From positions 234,296 through 298,295 of the forward strand of contig JAFKFM010000010.1 of the NCBI GenBank assembly GCA_017308135.1: a stretch of DNA of 64,000 bases. The letters run 5' to 3'. Shown piece by piece: positions 1 to 8,638 of this stretch. The position numbers and the translations under genes are program-made. The notes below the pieces were generated by a model, which had not been told where the DNA came from, searched no databases, and was given only the letters and a program-made list of their open reading frames with translations. The stretch is from Alphaproteobacteria bacterium. Lineage in GTDB: Bacteria > Pseudomonadota > Alphaproteobacteria > CACIAM-22H2. Numbering within the stretch: the first letter of the stretch is position 1; each line of letters starts with the position of its first letter.

Positions 1-711
1 GGCTTCGGCCTGCCGACATCGGATAACAGCGTATCCGCCTTCCTCAACATCATGACCGGTTTCGGCTCCGGCATTTTCGACGAGGCGACGGGGCGCATCG
101 ACCTGACCGGCACGCAGGCGCTGGAAACGGCGGAAGTCGTCCGCCAGCTCGTGTCGCGCAAGGCGGTGTCGAATACGCTGCTCAACGCGATGGGCGATGA
201 CATTCAGGACCAGTTCGCCGCCGGACGTTTCGCGATGGCGCAGGCCTTCGCCCCGCGCTTCCAGCAATTCCAGCAGATCGCGGCGGGCTATGACGGCAAG
301 GAATTGGCGGTTTCCGCCTGGCCGTCCTTCGGCGGGCGTCCGCCGGCCGTGCTGCTTGGGCCGTATTGGACCGTCGGCCTGTCGCCGCAATCGCAGAACA
401 AGGCGACGGCGGTGGCTTTCCTCGAAGCGCTGTATTCGCGTGAAGCGTCGCTGCGTTGGGCGCGCGATGCGGGCCTTGTGCCCGATCGCCGCTCGGTCCT
501 GGCTGATCCGTTCTTCCAGCGGCCGGAAGCCGCGGTGTCGAACGAGTTCCAGAAGCTGCTGGCGGGGCAGGGCGCCTTCACCTTCCCGCAGCGCATTTCG
601 GACATCACGCGCATCTTCACCACGCTGAACATCGCGTTGCAGAAGCTGATCGGCACGGATGCGCCCTCGCGCACGATCCTGACCGAAGCGAAAGCGACGC
701 TGGGGTGGTGA
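1..711 (+). CDS. Sugar ABC transporter solute-binding protein, C-terminal part (5' end outside window)
   Basis: The reading frame is open from base 1, so the start lies upstream of the window. About 236 residues remain. They look like the C-terminal lobe of a family 1 extracellular solute-binding protein: a G-R-F-A-M stretch near residue 77, a P-Y-W-T-V-G-L segment, and the helical tail typical of MalE/UgpB-like proteins. Its role would be to capture a sugar or polyol in the periplasm for the membrane proteins that follow. The TGA stop overlaps the start of the next gene, which indicates translational coupling in an operon with two permeases and an ATPase. The substrate cannot be read from the sequence. 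Confidence 0.85.
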   Translation, partial: GFGLPTSDNSVSAFLNIMTGFGSGIFDEATGRIDLTGTQALETAEVVRQLVSRKAVSNTLLNAMGDDIQDQFAAGRFAMAQAFAPRFQQFQQIAAGYDGKELAVSAWPSFGGRPPAVLLGPYWTVGLSPQSQNKATAVAFLEALYSREASLRWARDAGLVPDRRSVLADPFFQRPEAAVSNEFQKLLAGQGAFTFPQRISDITRIFTTLNIALQKLIGTDAPSRTILTEAKATLGW

Positions 712-1622
712 ACGCCCAAACGACACGGCAACGTCCGGCGGCGGGGGAAAGCGACCCCGCCGCCGCGGCGCGGCGTGCAGGGCTGGCGCTCGTCGTGCCG
801 GCCTTGGGCGTCGTCGTCGCCGTCAACGTGCTGCCCGCGTTTTTCGGATTCTATTCGAGCCTGCGCGCGATCTTCTTTTTCGGCGACGACGGTTTCATCG
901 GCTGGCGCAACTACGCCGAGCTGTTCGCCGATCCCGCGACTTGGGCCGCGATCCGCCGCTCGCTGGTCTTCACTTTCGGCTCGCTGGCGCTCGCCGTTCC
1001 GCTCGCGACCCTCGCCGCGATGGGGATTCGCAAGCTCGGCGCCTGGGGGCGCCTGTTGCTGACCGTGCTGCTCGTGCCCTGGGCGATGAGCCCGATCGTC
1101 GTGGCGCTGCTGTGGAAATGGATCCTGCTGCCGTCGCCCGGCGGGTTGCTCGCCAGCATCCTCGCGCATTTCGGGATCGAGCCGATCAATCTGCTGTCGC
1201 ATCCCGATTTCGCGATGCCGACGGTGATCGCCGTGGGCGTGTGGCGAACCTTCGCCTTCGCCGCGATCATATTGACGGCCGGTCTAGGGCAGATTCCCGC
1301 TGATCTCTATCGCGCCGCGTCGGTCGACGGCTTGACGGCGATCGAACGTTTCCGGCGCATCACTTTTCCGCTGCTCGCCCCTTCGTTGCTGATCGTGCTG
1401 TCGGTGTTGACGATCAGCTATTTCAACGAGGTGCAGATCATCATCGGTCTGACCGCCGGCGGGCCGATCCATTCGACCACGACGCTCGGCTACCAATTAT
1501 TCGAGGTCGGCTTCGTCGAACTCAACCAAGGCAAGGGCAACGCGATCGCGATCGTGATGTTTCTGATCAATCTGTTTCTGATCGTCGGTTACGTCCGCTT
1601 GCTCGGCGGCGGGAGGAAATAG
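705..1622 (+). CDS. Sugar ABC transporter permease (MalF-type)
   Basis: This 305-residue inner-membrane protein has six or so hydrophobic segments and the permease EAA loop around D-L-Y-R-A-A-S-V-D-G, which docks onto the ATPase. It is the first of a pair of permeases. The start is a GTG at 705 (GTG at 708 is equally possible) and lies inside the end of the binding-protein gene, so it is translated by coupling. Length and topology match MalF/UgpA-type subunits of CUT1 importers. It forms a heterodimer with the next permease. No substrate can be assigned. Confidence 0.88.
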   Translation: MVNAQTTRQRPAAGESDPAAAARRAGLALVVPALGVVVAVNVLPAFFGFYSSLRAIFFFGDDGFIGWRNYAELFADPATWAAIRRSLVFTFGSLALAVPLATLAAMGIRKLGAWGRLLLTVLLVPWAMSPIVVALLWKWILLPSPGGLLASILAHFGIEPINLLSHPDFAMPTVIAVGVWRTFAFAAIILTAGLGQIPADLYRAASVDGLTAIERFRRITFPLLAPSLLIVLSVLTISYFNEVQIIIGLTAGGPIHSTTTLGYQLFEVGFVELNQGKGNAIAIVMFLINLFLIVGYVRLLGGGRK

Positions 1623-1626
1623 GGCG

Positions 1627-2448
1627 ATGCGTTACGTCACCCGCGTTCTTGCGGCGATCTTGGCGCTTGCCGCCGCGATTATCGCCGTCGGGCCGATCGT
1701 CTGGGCGGTTTCGACCTCGATCAAGCGCAACAACGAAATCTTCGCCGTGCCGCCGAAGTTGATCCCATCGTCGGCGACGTTGGAACATTACGCGCGACTG
1801 ATCGCCGAAGGCGTGCATTGGAGCTTCGTCAACAGCGCGATCTATTCGATCATCGCGGTTTCCTCCGCCGTCGCCTTGGGCACGCTGGCGGGCTATGCCT
1901 TCGTGCGCTTCGAATTCCGCGCCAAGAATGCGCTGCTGCATCTGTTCATGGCGGCGATGGCGATTCCCAGCTACGCGCTGCTGCTGCCCACGCAGATTCT
2001 GTTCGTCGAACTCGGCCTGTTCAACACGCCGGCGGCACTGCCGATCCTTTACGCGGCGCATGTCATCCCCTTCGCGGTGTGGATGACGCGCGCGCATTTC
2101 GCGTCCGTGCCGATCGAGCTCGAACACGCGGCGGCGGTCGACGGCTATACGCGGTTCGAAGCCGTCTGGCGTGTCGTATTGCCGGGCGCCAAGCCCGCCT
2201 TGATCGCGGCGGCGGCGTTCGGCTTCCTCTACGCTTGGAATGATTACATCACCTCGACCACGATGATCGACTCGCCGGAGCTGCGCACGCTGCCGGTGGC
2301 GTTGATCTTCTTCCAAGGTTTCCACGGCCGCGATTGGGGCGCGTTGATGGCTGGGGCCGTCATCGCGACGATCCCGCCGGTCGTTCTGTTTCTCGCGTTC
2401 CGCCGCTATCTGATCGGCGGCTTCTCCGAAGGTTCGGTAAAGGGCTAG
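1627..2448 (+). CDS. Sugar ABC transporter permease (MalG-type)
   Basis: The product is 273 residues with an N-terminal membrane anchor and several further transmembrane segments. The EAA loop reads E-L-E-H-A-A-A-V-D-G-Y, and the C terminus ends R-R-Y-L-I-G-G-F-S-E-G-S-V-K-G, the usual signature of MalG/UgpE subunits (F-x-x-G-x-x-x-G-A-V-K-G). It starts 4 bases after the MalF-type gene and is followed after 5 bases by the ATPase gene. It is the second half of the transmembrane channel of this importer. Confidence 0.9.
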   Translation: MRYVTRVLAAILALAAAIIAVGPIVWAVSTSIKRNNEIFAVPPKLIPSSATLEHYARLIAEGVHWSFVNSAIYSIIAVSSAVALGTLAGYAFVRFEFRAKNALLHLFMAAMAIPSYALLLPTQILFVELGLFNTPAALPILYAAHVIPFAVWMTRAHFASVPIELEHAAAVDGYTRFEAVWRVVLPGAKPALIAAAAFGFLYAWNDYITSTTMIDSPELRTLPVALIFFQGFHGRDWGALMAGAVIATIPPVVLFLAFRRYLIGGFSEGSVKG

Positions 2449-2453
2449 GCGTT

Positions 2454-3524
2454 ATGGTGCAAGCGGCACAATCGGTCGTCTTCGACGGGGTTGCGAAGCG
2501 CTTCGGCGCTGTGACGGCGGTGGAACGCGTCGATATCGATGTGAAGCCGGGGCAGTTCGTCACGTTGCTGGGCCCGTCGGGGTGCGGCAAAAGCACGACG
2601 CTCAACATGATCGCGGGCCTCGAACGCCCCAGCGAGGGGCGTATTCTGATCGGCGGGCGGGATGTCACGCATTTGCCGCCGTCGGAACGCGATATCGCGA
2701 TGGTTTTCCAATCCTACGCGCTTTATCCGCATCTGTCGGTGTTCGAGAACATCGCCTTTCCGCTGCGGGCGCGCCGGCGGCGCACGGCCGAGCCCGAATT
2801 GCGCGAGCGCGTGCGCCAAGTGGCGTCGGCGCTCGGGCTCGATCCATTGCTCGAGCGACTGCCGCGCGAAATCTCCGGCGGTCAACGCCAACGCGTGGCG
2901 CTGGGCCGCGCGATGGTGCGCACGCCGACCGTCTATCTGCTCGACGAGCCGCTATCGAATCTCGATCAGCAATTGCGCGTGCAGATGCGGTCGGAGTTGA
3001 AGGACATCCATCAACGCCTCGGCGCCACGATGATCTATGTGACGCATGACCAGGGCGAAGCAATGACGCTGTCCGACACGATCGTGGTCATGTCGGGCGG
3101 GAAGGTCGAACAGCTCGGCAGCCCGCGCGATCTTTACGACCGGCCGGCGAACGTCTTCGTCGCGCGCTTCCTGGGCGAGCCGGGAATGAATATGTTCGAA
3201 GGCAAGATCGCCGGCGGCGCGCTGCGCGCCGACGGCGTGGCGATGCCCACGCATTTAGGCGAGGGCCGCGACGCGGTCGCCGGCGTGCGACCGGAAGATC
3301 TCGTCGCCGTCGATCCCGCCAATGCGCCGATCAAGGGCGTCATCCGCACGGTCGAGTTCCTCGGCTCGCGCACGCTGCTGCGTGTCGATGTCGGGACCGT
3401 CGTCGTTGCGGCGTTCGTACCGCTCGGCATGCCCTTCGCCGCGCGCGAAGCGGTCGGTTTGGCGCCTTCGTCGCCCGATCGCGTGCGCTGGTTCGCCGCC
3501 GACACGGGAATCGCATTGACGTAA
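2454..3524 (+). CDS. ABC transporter ATP-binding protein (UgpC/MalK-type)
   Basis: This 356-residue ATPase energises sugar uptake. Walker A (G-P-S-G-C-G-K-S-T) is at residues 40-48, the Q-loop glutamine at 86, the signature I-S-G-G-Q at 140-144, and Walker B Y-L-L-D-E-P at 161-166, followed by the THD switch histidine. A C-terminal TOBE/OB-type region follows from about residue 235. The ATG at 2454 is preferred over the in-frame upstream ATG at 2334 because the latter would overlap the permease gene by over 110 bases. It is the last gene of the first operon. This ATPase type often serves more than one importer, which matters because two importers in this window lack one. Confidence 0.93.
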   Translation: MVQAAQSVVFDGVAKRFGAVTAVERVDIDVKPGQFVTLLGPSGCGKSTTLNMIAGLERPSEGRILIGGRDVTHLPPSERDIAMVFQSYALYPHLSVFENIAFPLRARRRRTAEPELRERVRQVASALGLDPLLERLPREISGGQRQRVALGRAMVRTPTVYLLDEPLSNLDQQLRVQMRSELKDIHQRLGATMIYVTHDQGEAMTLSDTIVVMSGGKVEQLGSPRDLYDRPANVFVARFLGEPGMNMFEGKIAGGALRADGVAMPTHLGEGRDAVAGVRPEDLVAVDPANAPIKGVIRTVEFLGSRTLLRVDVGTVVVAAFVPLGMPFAAREAVGLAPSSPDRVRWFAADTGIALT

Positions 3525-3648
3525 GCGCCGGCGCCGGCGCGGGCGACCGTCGAACTCCGACGACGGCCGCGCGCGCGACGAAAATCGAACGCGAACAAGT
3601 GGTTCAATCGATCGGTGTGCTCGCTTCGCGCCGGTCCAATTTCCGCAC

Positions 3649-3683
3649 TTGACGATGATCGTATTCACTCATACTGTGAGTGA
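3649..3683 (+). promoter_or_regulatory. Promoter with overlapping palindromic operator upstream of deoR-family gene
   Basis: A sigma70-like promoter is visible: TTGACG at 3649-3654, a 17-base spacer and TACTGT at 3672-3677. A perfect inverted repeat overlaps the -10: TCACTCA at 3665-3671 and TGAGTGA at 3677-3683 with a 5-base spacer. The placement fits autorepression by the DeoR-type protein encoded 32 bases downstream, also controlling the ABC genes behind it. The rest of the 3525-3714 gap is GC-rich and shows nothing else. Confidence 0.55.
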
Positions 3684-3714
3684 TAACAGTCAAAATCGTC
3701 AAAAAGAGCGGGAT

Positions 3715-4512
3715 ATGGGCGAGGAACGCGTAGATATTGAGCGATATCGATCGGCACCGCAGCGTCAGGCACGCTTGCTCGATCTATTGCGCTCCAATCT
3801 GTTCACCGACATCCAGCTCCTGCGCGAGCATCTGGGCGTGTCGATCGCGACGATCCGGCGCGATCTTAGCGAGCTTGAAAATCGCGGTTTGCTGAAGCGC
3901 ACCCATGGCGGGGCGACGGTCATCAATCAGGTGACGCGCGATGCCGTTGCGGCCGTGCGCGAAACGTCCTACGCCGCCGAGAAGCAACGCATCGCCAAGG
4001 CGGCGGCGGAACTGATCGTCGAAGGCGACGCGGTGGTGATCGACAGCGGCACCACTTCGCTCGCCGTCGCGCGCGAACTCGCGTCCAACCAATCGTTGAC
4101 CTTCGTCACCAACGGCACCGACGTTCTGGCGACGCTCGTCGCGGGCGGGGCGCGCAACGTCCATTTCATCGGCGGCGAATATGTCGACATCAACCATTCG
4201 ACCGGCGGGTCGATGGCCTGCGACATGGTCCGCCGCTTCAACGTGGACAAGGCGATCCTCAGCGTGTCGTCGGTCGATCTCAACCGCTCGCTGCTGTGCA
4301 CGCTGCTGCCGCAAGTCGGTTCCGTGCAGCAGGCGATGATCGACATCGCCCAGACCGTGATCGTCGTCGCCGACAATTCCAAATTCGACCGCACGGCGTT
4401 GTGCGTGATCGCGCCGCTGTCGGAGGTCGACTACATCGTCACCGATACGGGCACGGCGCAAGCGGCCGAAGAATTGCCCGACGACATCAAGCGGAAATTC
4501 GTCTTCGCCTGA
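3715..4512 (+). CDS. DeoR/GlpR-family transcriptional regulator
   Basis: This 265-residue repressor-type protein has an N-terminal DeoR winged helix: R-Q-A-R-L-L-D-L-L, then S-I-A-T-I-R-R-D-L-S-E-L-E and the R-T-H-G-G-A turn. A sugar-phosphate-sensing DeoRC domain follows, containing I-D-S-G-T-T-S, T-N-G-T-D and V-V-A-D-N-S-K-F-D. The ATG at 3715 has a purine-rich ribosome site. An in-frame TTG at 3649 is rejected because it falls on the -35 box. The gene heads the operon of ATPase, binding protein, two permeases and phosphatase, so its effector is probably a phosphorylated form of the imported compound (inference). Confidence 0.9.
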   Translation: MGEERVDIERYRSAPQRQARLLDLLRSNLFTDIQLLREHLGVSIATIRRDLSELENRGLLKRTHGGATVINQVTRDAVAAVRETSYAAEKQRIAKAAAELIVEGDAVVIDSGTTSLAVARELASNQSLTFVTNGTDVLATLVAGGARNVHFIGGEYVDINHSTGGSMACDMVRRFNVDKAILSVSSVDLNRSLLCTLLPQVGSVQQAMIDIAQTVIVVADNSKFDRTALCVIAPLSEVDYIVTDTGTAQAAEELPDDIKRKFVFA

Positions 4513-4537
4513 CCGGCGAGGACATGAAGGGGGAAAC

Positions 4538-5560
4538 GTGGCGCGTATCCGCGTGCGAAATCTGGTGAAGGCGTGGGGCGATTTTCGCGCCGTCGACGAT
4601 ATCGATTTCGAAACGAATGACGGCGAGTTCGTGGCGCTGCTGGGCCCCAGCGGCTGCGGCAAATCGACGACGCTGCGCTTGATCGCGGGGCTCGATCAAG
4701 CGACGTCGGGTCAGATTTTCATCGACGATCGCGACGTGACGCAGGTCGCGGCGGCCAAGCGCAATCTGGCGCTGGTGTTCCAATCCTACGCGCTGTTCCC
4801 GCATTTGAACGTCGCGGACAATATCACCTTCGGCTTGTCGGTGCGCGGCGTGTCGCGCGCGGAGCGCGAGCGGCGGTTGGAAAAGACGGCTTCGTTGCTG
4901 GGCGTGACGGCGTTGCTCGGCCGCAAGCCCAGCCAATTATCCGGCGGCCAGCAGCAGCGCGTGGCGCTGGGCCGTGCGCTCATCTCGGAAGCGCCCGTCT
5001 GCTTGCTGGACGAACCCTTGTCCAATCTCGACGCAAAATTACGCGCAGAGATGCGCAACGAGATCCGCACATTGCAGCAGCGTTTGGGCATCACGATGGT
5101 GTTCGTGACGCACGACCAGACCGAAGCGATGAGCATGGCCGACCGCGTCATCCTGATGAAAAGCGGCAAGGTCGAGCAATGCGGCACGCCGGCCGAGTTG
5201 TACGAGAACCCGGCCTCGACCTTCGTGGCGGGTTTCATCGGCACGCCGCCGATGAATCTCGTCGCGGCGGCGCCCAAAGACGGGCGCTTGGCGGTGGCCG
5301 CCGCCGCGTCCGGCGATTTGGTTCTGGGCGTGCGGCCCGAACATATCGAATTCGCGGGCGAGGGACAGGAAGCCGTCGTGGCGGGCAGCGAGTATTTCGG
5401 CGCCGACACTGTCGTCGCCTGCCGGATCGGCGAGCAGAAATTGATGGTCCGCGTGCCCGGCCGCCCGGGTCTCGGCACCGGCGCGCGCGTGCGCTTGGCG
5501 TGGTCCGCCGCGAACGAACACGCCTTCGACGCGCAAAGCGGTTTGCGCAAAAGCGCCTGA
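4538..5560 (+). CDS. ABC transporter ATP-binding protein (UgpC/MalK-type)
   Basis: The product is 340 residues, with Walker A G-P-S-G-C-G-K-S-T at 36-44, a V-F-Q-S-Y-A-L-F-P-H Q-loop, signature L-S-G-G-Q-Q-Q-R, Walker B C-L-L-D-E-P and the THDQTEA switch, then a C-terminal regulatory OB-fold region. The start is a GTG at 4538 with a strong AAGGGGG ribosome site a few bases before it. The ATPase gene comes before the binding-protein gene here, unlike the first operon. It is a paralogue of the ATPases at 2454 and 62466 and should drive the importer encoded at 5604-8634. Confidence 0.93.
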   Translation: MARIRVRNLVKAWGDFRAVDDIDFETNDGEFVALLGPSGCGKSTTLRLIAGLDQATSGQIFIDDRDVTQVAAAKRNLALVFQSYALFPHLNVADNITFGLSVRGVSRAERERRLEKTASLLGVTALLGRKPSQLSGGQQQRVALGRALISEAPVCLLDEPLSNLDAKLRAEMRNEIRTLQQRLGITMVFVTHDQTEAMSMADRVILMKSGKVEQCGTPAELYENPASTFVAGFIGTPPMNLVAAAPKDGRLAVAAAASGDLVLGVRPEHIEFAGEGQEAVVAGSEYFGADTVVACRIGEQKLMVRVPGRPGLGTGARVRLAWSAANEHAFDAQSGLRKSA

Positions 5561-5603
5561 TTTTTCACGACGCCAACGACAAAACCAACCGAAGGAGGAA
5601 CCG

Positions 5604-6905
5604 ATGAACCCGACCCCCATGAAACGCAGAACGGCACTGCTGGGTGCCGCGATGCTGGGCGCGCTGGCCGCGATGCCGGCAGCCGCCAAGACGACGCTCG
5701 ATTTTTACTATCCGATCCAGGTCGGCGGCCCGCTGACCAAGGTCGTCGACGGCTATATCGCCAAGTTCAAGGAAGCGAACCCGGATATCGAGGTCAACGC
5801 CGTCTATTCGGGCAACTACACCGACACGACGACCAAGGCGCTGACCGCGGCGAAAAGCGGCGCACCGCCGGCCGTTGCCGTGTTGCTCGCGACCGACATT
5901 TTCACCCTGATCGACGAAGACGTGGTCGAGCCGGTTGGCGAATTCGTCAAGAACGACGCCGACAAGGCGTGGCTCGCCGGGTTCATGCCCGCTTATCTGA
6001 AAAGCGCGCAGGTCGGCGGCAAGTTGTGGTCGATCCCGTTCCAGCGCTCGACCGCCGTGCTCTACTACAACAAGGACGCCTTCGCGTCGGCCGGGCTCGA
6101 TCCCAACAAGCCGCCGAAGACCTGGGCCGAAATGGTCGCGATGGGCAAGGCCGTGACGCAGAAGGACGCGTCGGGCAAGGTCACGCGCTGGGGTGTCGGT
6201 ATTCCCGGCAATATCGGCTCGTCGCAATGGCTGTTCGGCGCGCTGGTCGCGCAGAATGGCGGGCGCCTGATGAACGACGAAGGTACGGAAACGTATCTCA
6301 CCGATCAGAAGGTCGTCGACGCGCTGCAGTTCTGGGTCGATCTCAGCACCAAGGAAGGCGTGCACCCGCCGGGCATTCAGGAATGGGGCACGACGCCGCA
6401 GGACTTCCTGGAACAGCGCATCGCGATGATCTGGACGACCACCGGCAACCTGACCAACATCGCGCGCAACGCGTCGTTCAAGTTCGGTCTCGCGCCCTAT
6501 CCGGGCAATCCCAAGCCCGCCTCGGTGCTCGGCGGCGGCAATTTCTACATCTTCAAGAAAGCGCCGCAGGACCAGAAGGACGCCGCGTTCAAGCTCGTGA
6601 AGTTCCTGACGAGCGACGAGTTGCAAGCCGATTGGGCGATCCAGACCGGCTATGTGGCGCCGCGCGACGGCGCTTGGAACGTGCCCGTGCTGAAGGACTA
6701 CACGGCGAAGATGCCGGACGCGCTGGTCGCCAAGAACCAGATTCCGGATTCGGTGCCCGAATTCTCGACCTATGAGAACGCGCGCACGACCAAGATCCTC
6801 AACGACGCGCTGTCGGCCGCGTTGACCGGCAGCAAGACGCCGCGTCAGGCGTTGACGGAAGCGCAAACCGCGATCGACCGCATCCTGCGGCCGTATCGTC
6901 GCTAA
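5604..6905 (+). CDS. Sugar/polyol ABC transporter solute-binding protein
   Basis: This periplasmic protein of 433 residues starts with a signal peptide (positive M-K-R-R, hydrophobic core, A-A-A-K cleavage region near residue 28). The mature part begins T-L-D-F-Y-Y-P and has features of the UgpB/family 1 class: an early V-D-G-Y-I-A-K-F-K-E-A-N-P helix, W-S-I-P-F-Q-R-S-T-A-V-L-Y-Y-N-K-D and a P-x-T-W-A-E-M segment. A GAAGGAGG ribosome site precedes the ATG. A second ATG at 5619 is possible. W-S-I-P-F-Q-R-S resembles glycerol-phosphate-type binding proteins, and the phosphatase gene nearby would fit a phosphorylated substrate, but this is inference. Confidence 0.9.
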   Translation: MNPTPMKRRTALLGAAMLGALAAMPAAAKTTLDFYYPIQVGGPLTKVVDGYIAKFKEANPDIEVNAVYSGNYTDTTTKALTAAKSGAPPAVAVLLATDIFTLIDEDVVEPVGEFVKNDADKAWLAGFMPAYLKSAQVGGKLWSIPFQRSTAVLYYNKDAFASAGLDPNKPPKTWAEMVAMGKAVTQKDASGKVTRWGVGIPGNIGSSQWLFGALVAQNGGRLMNDEGTETYLTDQKVVDALQFWVDLSTKEGVHPPGIQEWGTTPQDFLEQRIAMIWTTTGNLTNIARNASFKFGLAPYPGNPKPASVLGGGNFYIFKKAPQDQKDAAFKLVKFLTSDELQADWAIQTGYVAPRDGAWNVPVLKDYTAKMPDALVAKNQIPDSVPEFSTYENARTTKILNDALSAALTGSKTPRQALTEAQTAIDRILRPYRR

Positions 6906-6934
6906 GCCAAAGCTCGGCTGGGAATAGGGTGAAC

Positions 6935-7816
6935 ATGTCCATGACGGGCCATCGCACGATGCTCTACAGCGCGTTGCTGTTGCTGCCGGCGACGGTCCTG
7001 TTGTGGGTGTTCACCTACCAGCCGATCTTCACCACGATCCTCAACAGTTTCTACAGCACGCCGCGCGGCCGCCGGCCCTCGGTGTTCGTGGGGCTCGAGA
7101 ATTACGAGACGATGATCGCCGATCCGATCTTCTGGAAGGCGATGACCAACAATCTGATCTACGCGCTGACGACGATTCCGTTTTCGATCGCGCTTGCTTT
7201 GGCGATGGCGCTGCTGGTCAGCGCCAATCTGCGCGGCAAGGGGCTGATGCGGATGGCGTTCTTCACGCCGACCGTGCTGCCGATGGTCGCGGTCGCCAAT
7301 ATCTGGCTGTTCTTCTACGCGCCCGACTATGGCTTGATCGACAAATTTCTCGGCCTGTTCGGCATGGGCGGCAACAATATTCTTGGCTCGGTCGAAACCG
7401 CCTTGCCCGCCGTGATCGCGATCACGGTGTGGAAGGAGGCCGGCTTCTTCATGATCTTCTATCTCGCCGGCTTGCAGCAAATCTCGCCCACGCTGATCGA
7501 GGCCTCGCGTCTCGAAGGGGCGGGGTTCTGGCAAACATTGTGGCGCGTGCAAATCCCGCTGCTGATGCCGACCACGCTGTTCATTTCGATCAACGCGGTA
7601 ATCGGCGCGTTCCGCTTGGTCGATCACGTCGTGGCGATGACCAAAGGCGGACCCGATAACGCGACGACGCTGCTGCTGTTCTATATCTATCAGAACGGCT
7701 TCGCGTTCTGGGACACGGCCTATGCCGCCGCATTGACCGTGGTGTTGCTCGCCATCCTTGCCGCAATCGCGCTGTTCCAGTTCGGCTACGCCGACAAGCG
7801 GGTGCATTACCGATGA
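6935..7816 (+). CDS. ABC transporter permease (MalF/UgpA-type)
   Basis: This integral membrane protein of about 293 residues has an N-terminal anchor (L-L-L-L-P-A-T-V-L-L-W-V-F) and five more hydrophobic stretches. The coupling loop is L-I-E-A-S-R-L-E-G-A-G. The ATG at 6935 sits behind a G-rich stretch; GTG at 6929 and ATG at 6941 are in-frame alternatives. Its stop overlaps the next permease start (ATGA). It pairs with that protein to form the channel for the binding protein encoded just upstream. Confidence 0.88.
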   Translation: MSMTGHRTMLYSALLLLPATVLLWVFTYQPIFTTILNSFYSTPRGRRPSVFVGLENYETMIADPIFWKAMTNNLIYALTTIPFSIALALAMALLVSANLRGKGLMRMAFFTPTVLPMVAVANIWLFFYAPDYGLIDKFLGLFGMGGNNILGSVETALPAVIAITVWKEAGFFMIFYLAGLQQISPTLIEASRLEGAGFWQTLWRVQIPLLMPTTLFISINAVIGAFRLVDHVVAMTKGGPDNATTLLLFYIYQNGFAFWDTAYAAALTVVLLAILAAIALFQFGYADKRVHYR

Positions 7817-8634
7817 TCGAAAGCCGTACTTCGCCCGCCGAATCGATCGTCGCGTTCGGCGGCTGGATCCTGGCGCTGCTTTGGGTGTCGCCGCTGCTTT
7901 ACGCGTTTTGGACCGCCTTCCATCCGGCGTCCTACGCGGTACGCTTCGACTTGTTGGCGCCGTGGACGCTGGAGAATTTCGCGCGCGTTTGGCATGCGGC
8001 CCCATTTCCGCGCTATTTCCTCAACACATTCCTGCTGGTGACGCTGATCCTGTGCTGCCAATTCGTGATCTGCACGCTGGCAGCCTATGCCTTCGTCTGC
8101 TTCCCGTTCAAAGGCTCGGACGTGTTGTTCATGTTCGTGCTGCTGCAATTGATGATCATGCCCGAGGCGCTGCTGGTCGAGAATTACAAGACCGTCGCCC
8201 GGCTTGGCCTGCTCGACACGGTGCTGGCGATGGGCTTGCCCTATCTCGCCTCCGCCTTCGGAATCTTCCTGTTCCGGCAGACTTTCAAAAGCATTCCGAA
8301 GGAGCTGGAGGAAGCGGCCCGCCTGGAAGGGGCCAATATGTTCCAAGTGCTGCTGCGCGTTTTCGTGCCGGTGGCCAAGCCCATCTACATCGCTTATGGC
8401 CTCGTCACCGTCAGCTATCATTGGAACAATTTCCTGTGGCCGTTGGTCGTGACGAACTCGGTCGATACGCGCCCCATCACCGTGGGCTTGCAAATTTTCG
8501 CGACGATCGAGCAAGGTGTCGATTGGAGCTTGATCACCGCCGCGACGATCCTGTCGGTCTCGCCGTTGCTCGTCGCCTTCCTTCTGTTCCAGCGTCAATT
8601 CGTGCAAAGTTTCATGCGCGCCGGTATTCGTTAG
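7813..8634 (+). CDS. ABC transporter permease (MalG/UgpE-type)
   Basis: The product is 273 residues with about six transmembrane segments and the E-L-E-E-A-A-R-L-E-G-A EAA loop. It starts on the ATGA overlap with the previous permease, so the two are translationally coupled. The C-terminal end Q-R-Q-F-V-Q-S-F-M-R-A-G-I-R matches UgpE-like proteins, which carry this form instead of the G-A-V-K-G end of MalG. That supports a glycerol-phosphate-like or related CUT1 substrate class rather than maltose. The phosphatase gene begins 4 bases downstream. Confidence 0.88.
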   Translation: MIESRTSPAESIVAFGGWILALLWVSPLLYAFWTAFHPASYAVRFDLLAPWTLENFARVWHAAPFPRYFLNTFLLVTLILCCQFVICTLAAYAFVCFPFKGSDVLFMFVLLQLMIMPEALLVENYKTVARLGLLDTVLAMGLPYLASAFGIFLFRQTFKSIPKELEEAARLEGANMFQVLLRVFVPVAKPIYIAYGLVTVSYHWNNFLWPLVVTNSVDTRPITVGLQIFATIEQGVDWSLITAATILSVSPLLVAFLLFQRQFVQSFMRAGIR

Positions 8635-8638
8635 ATCC

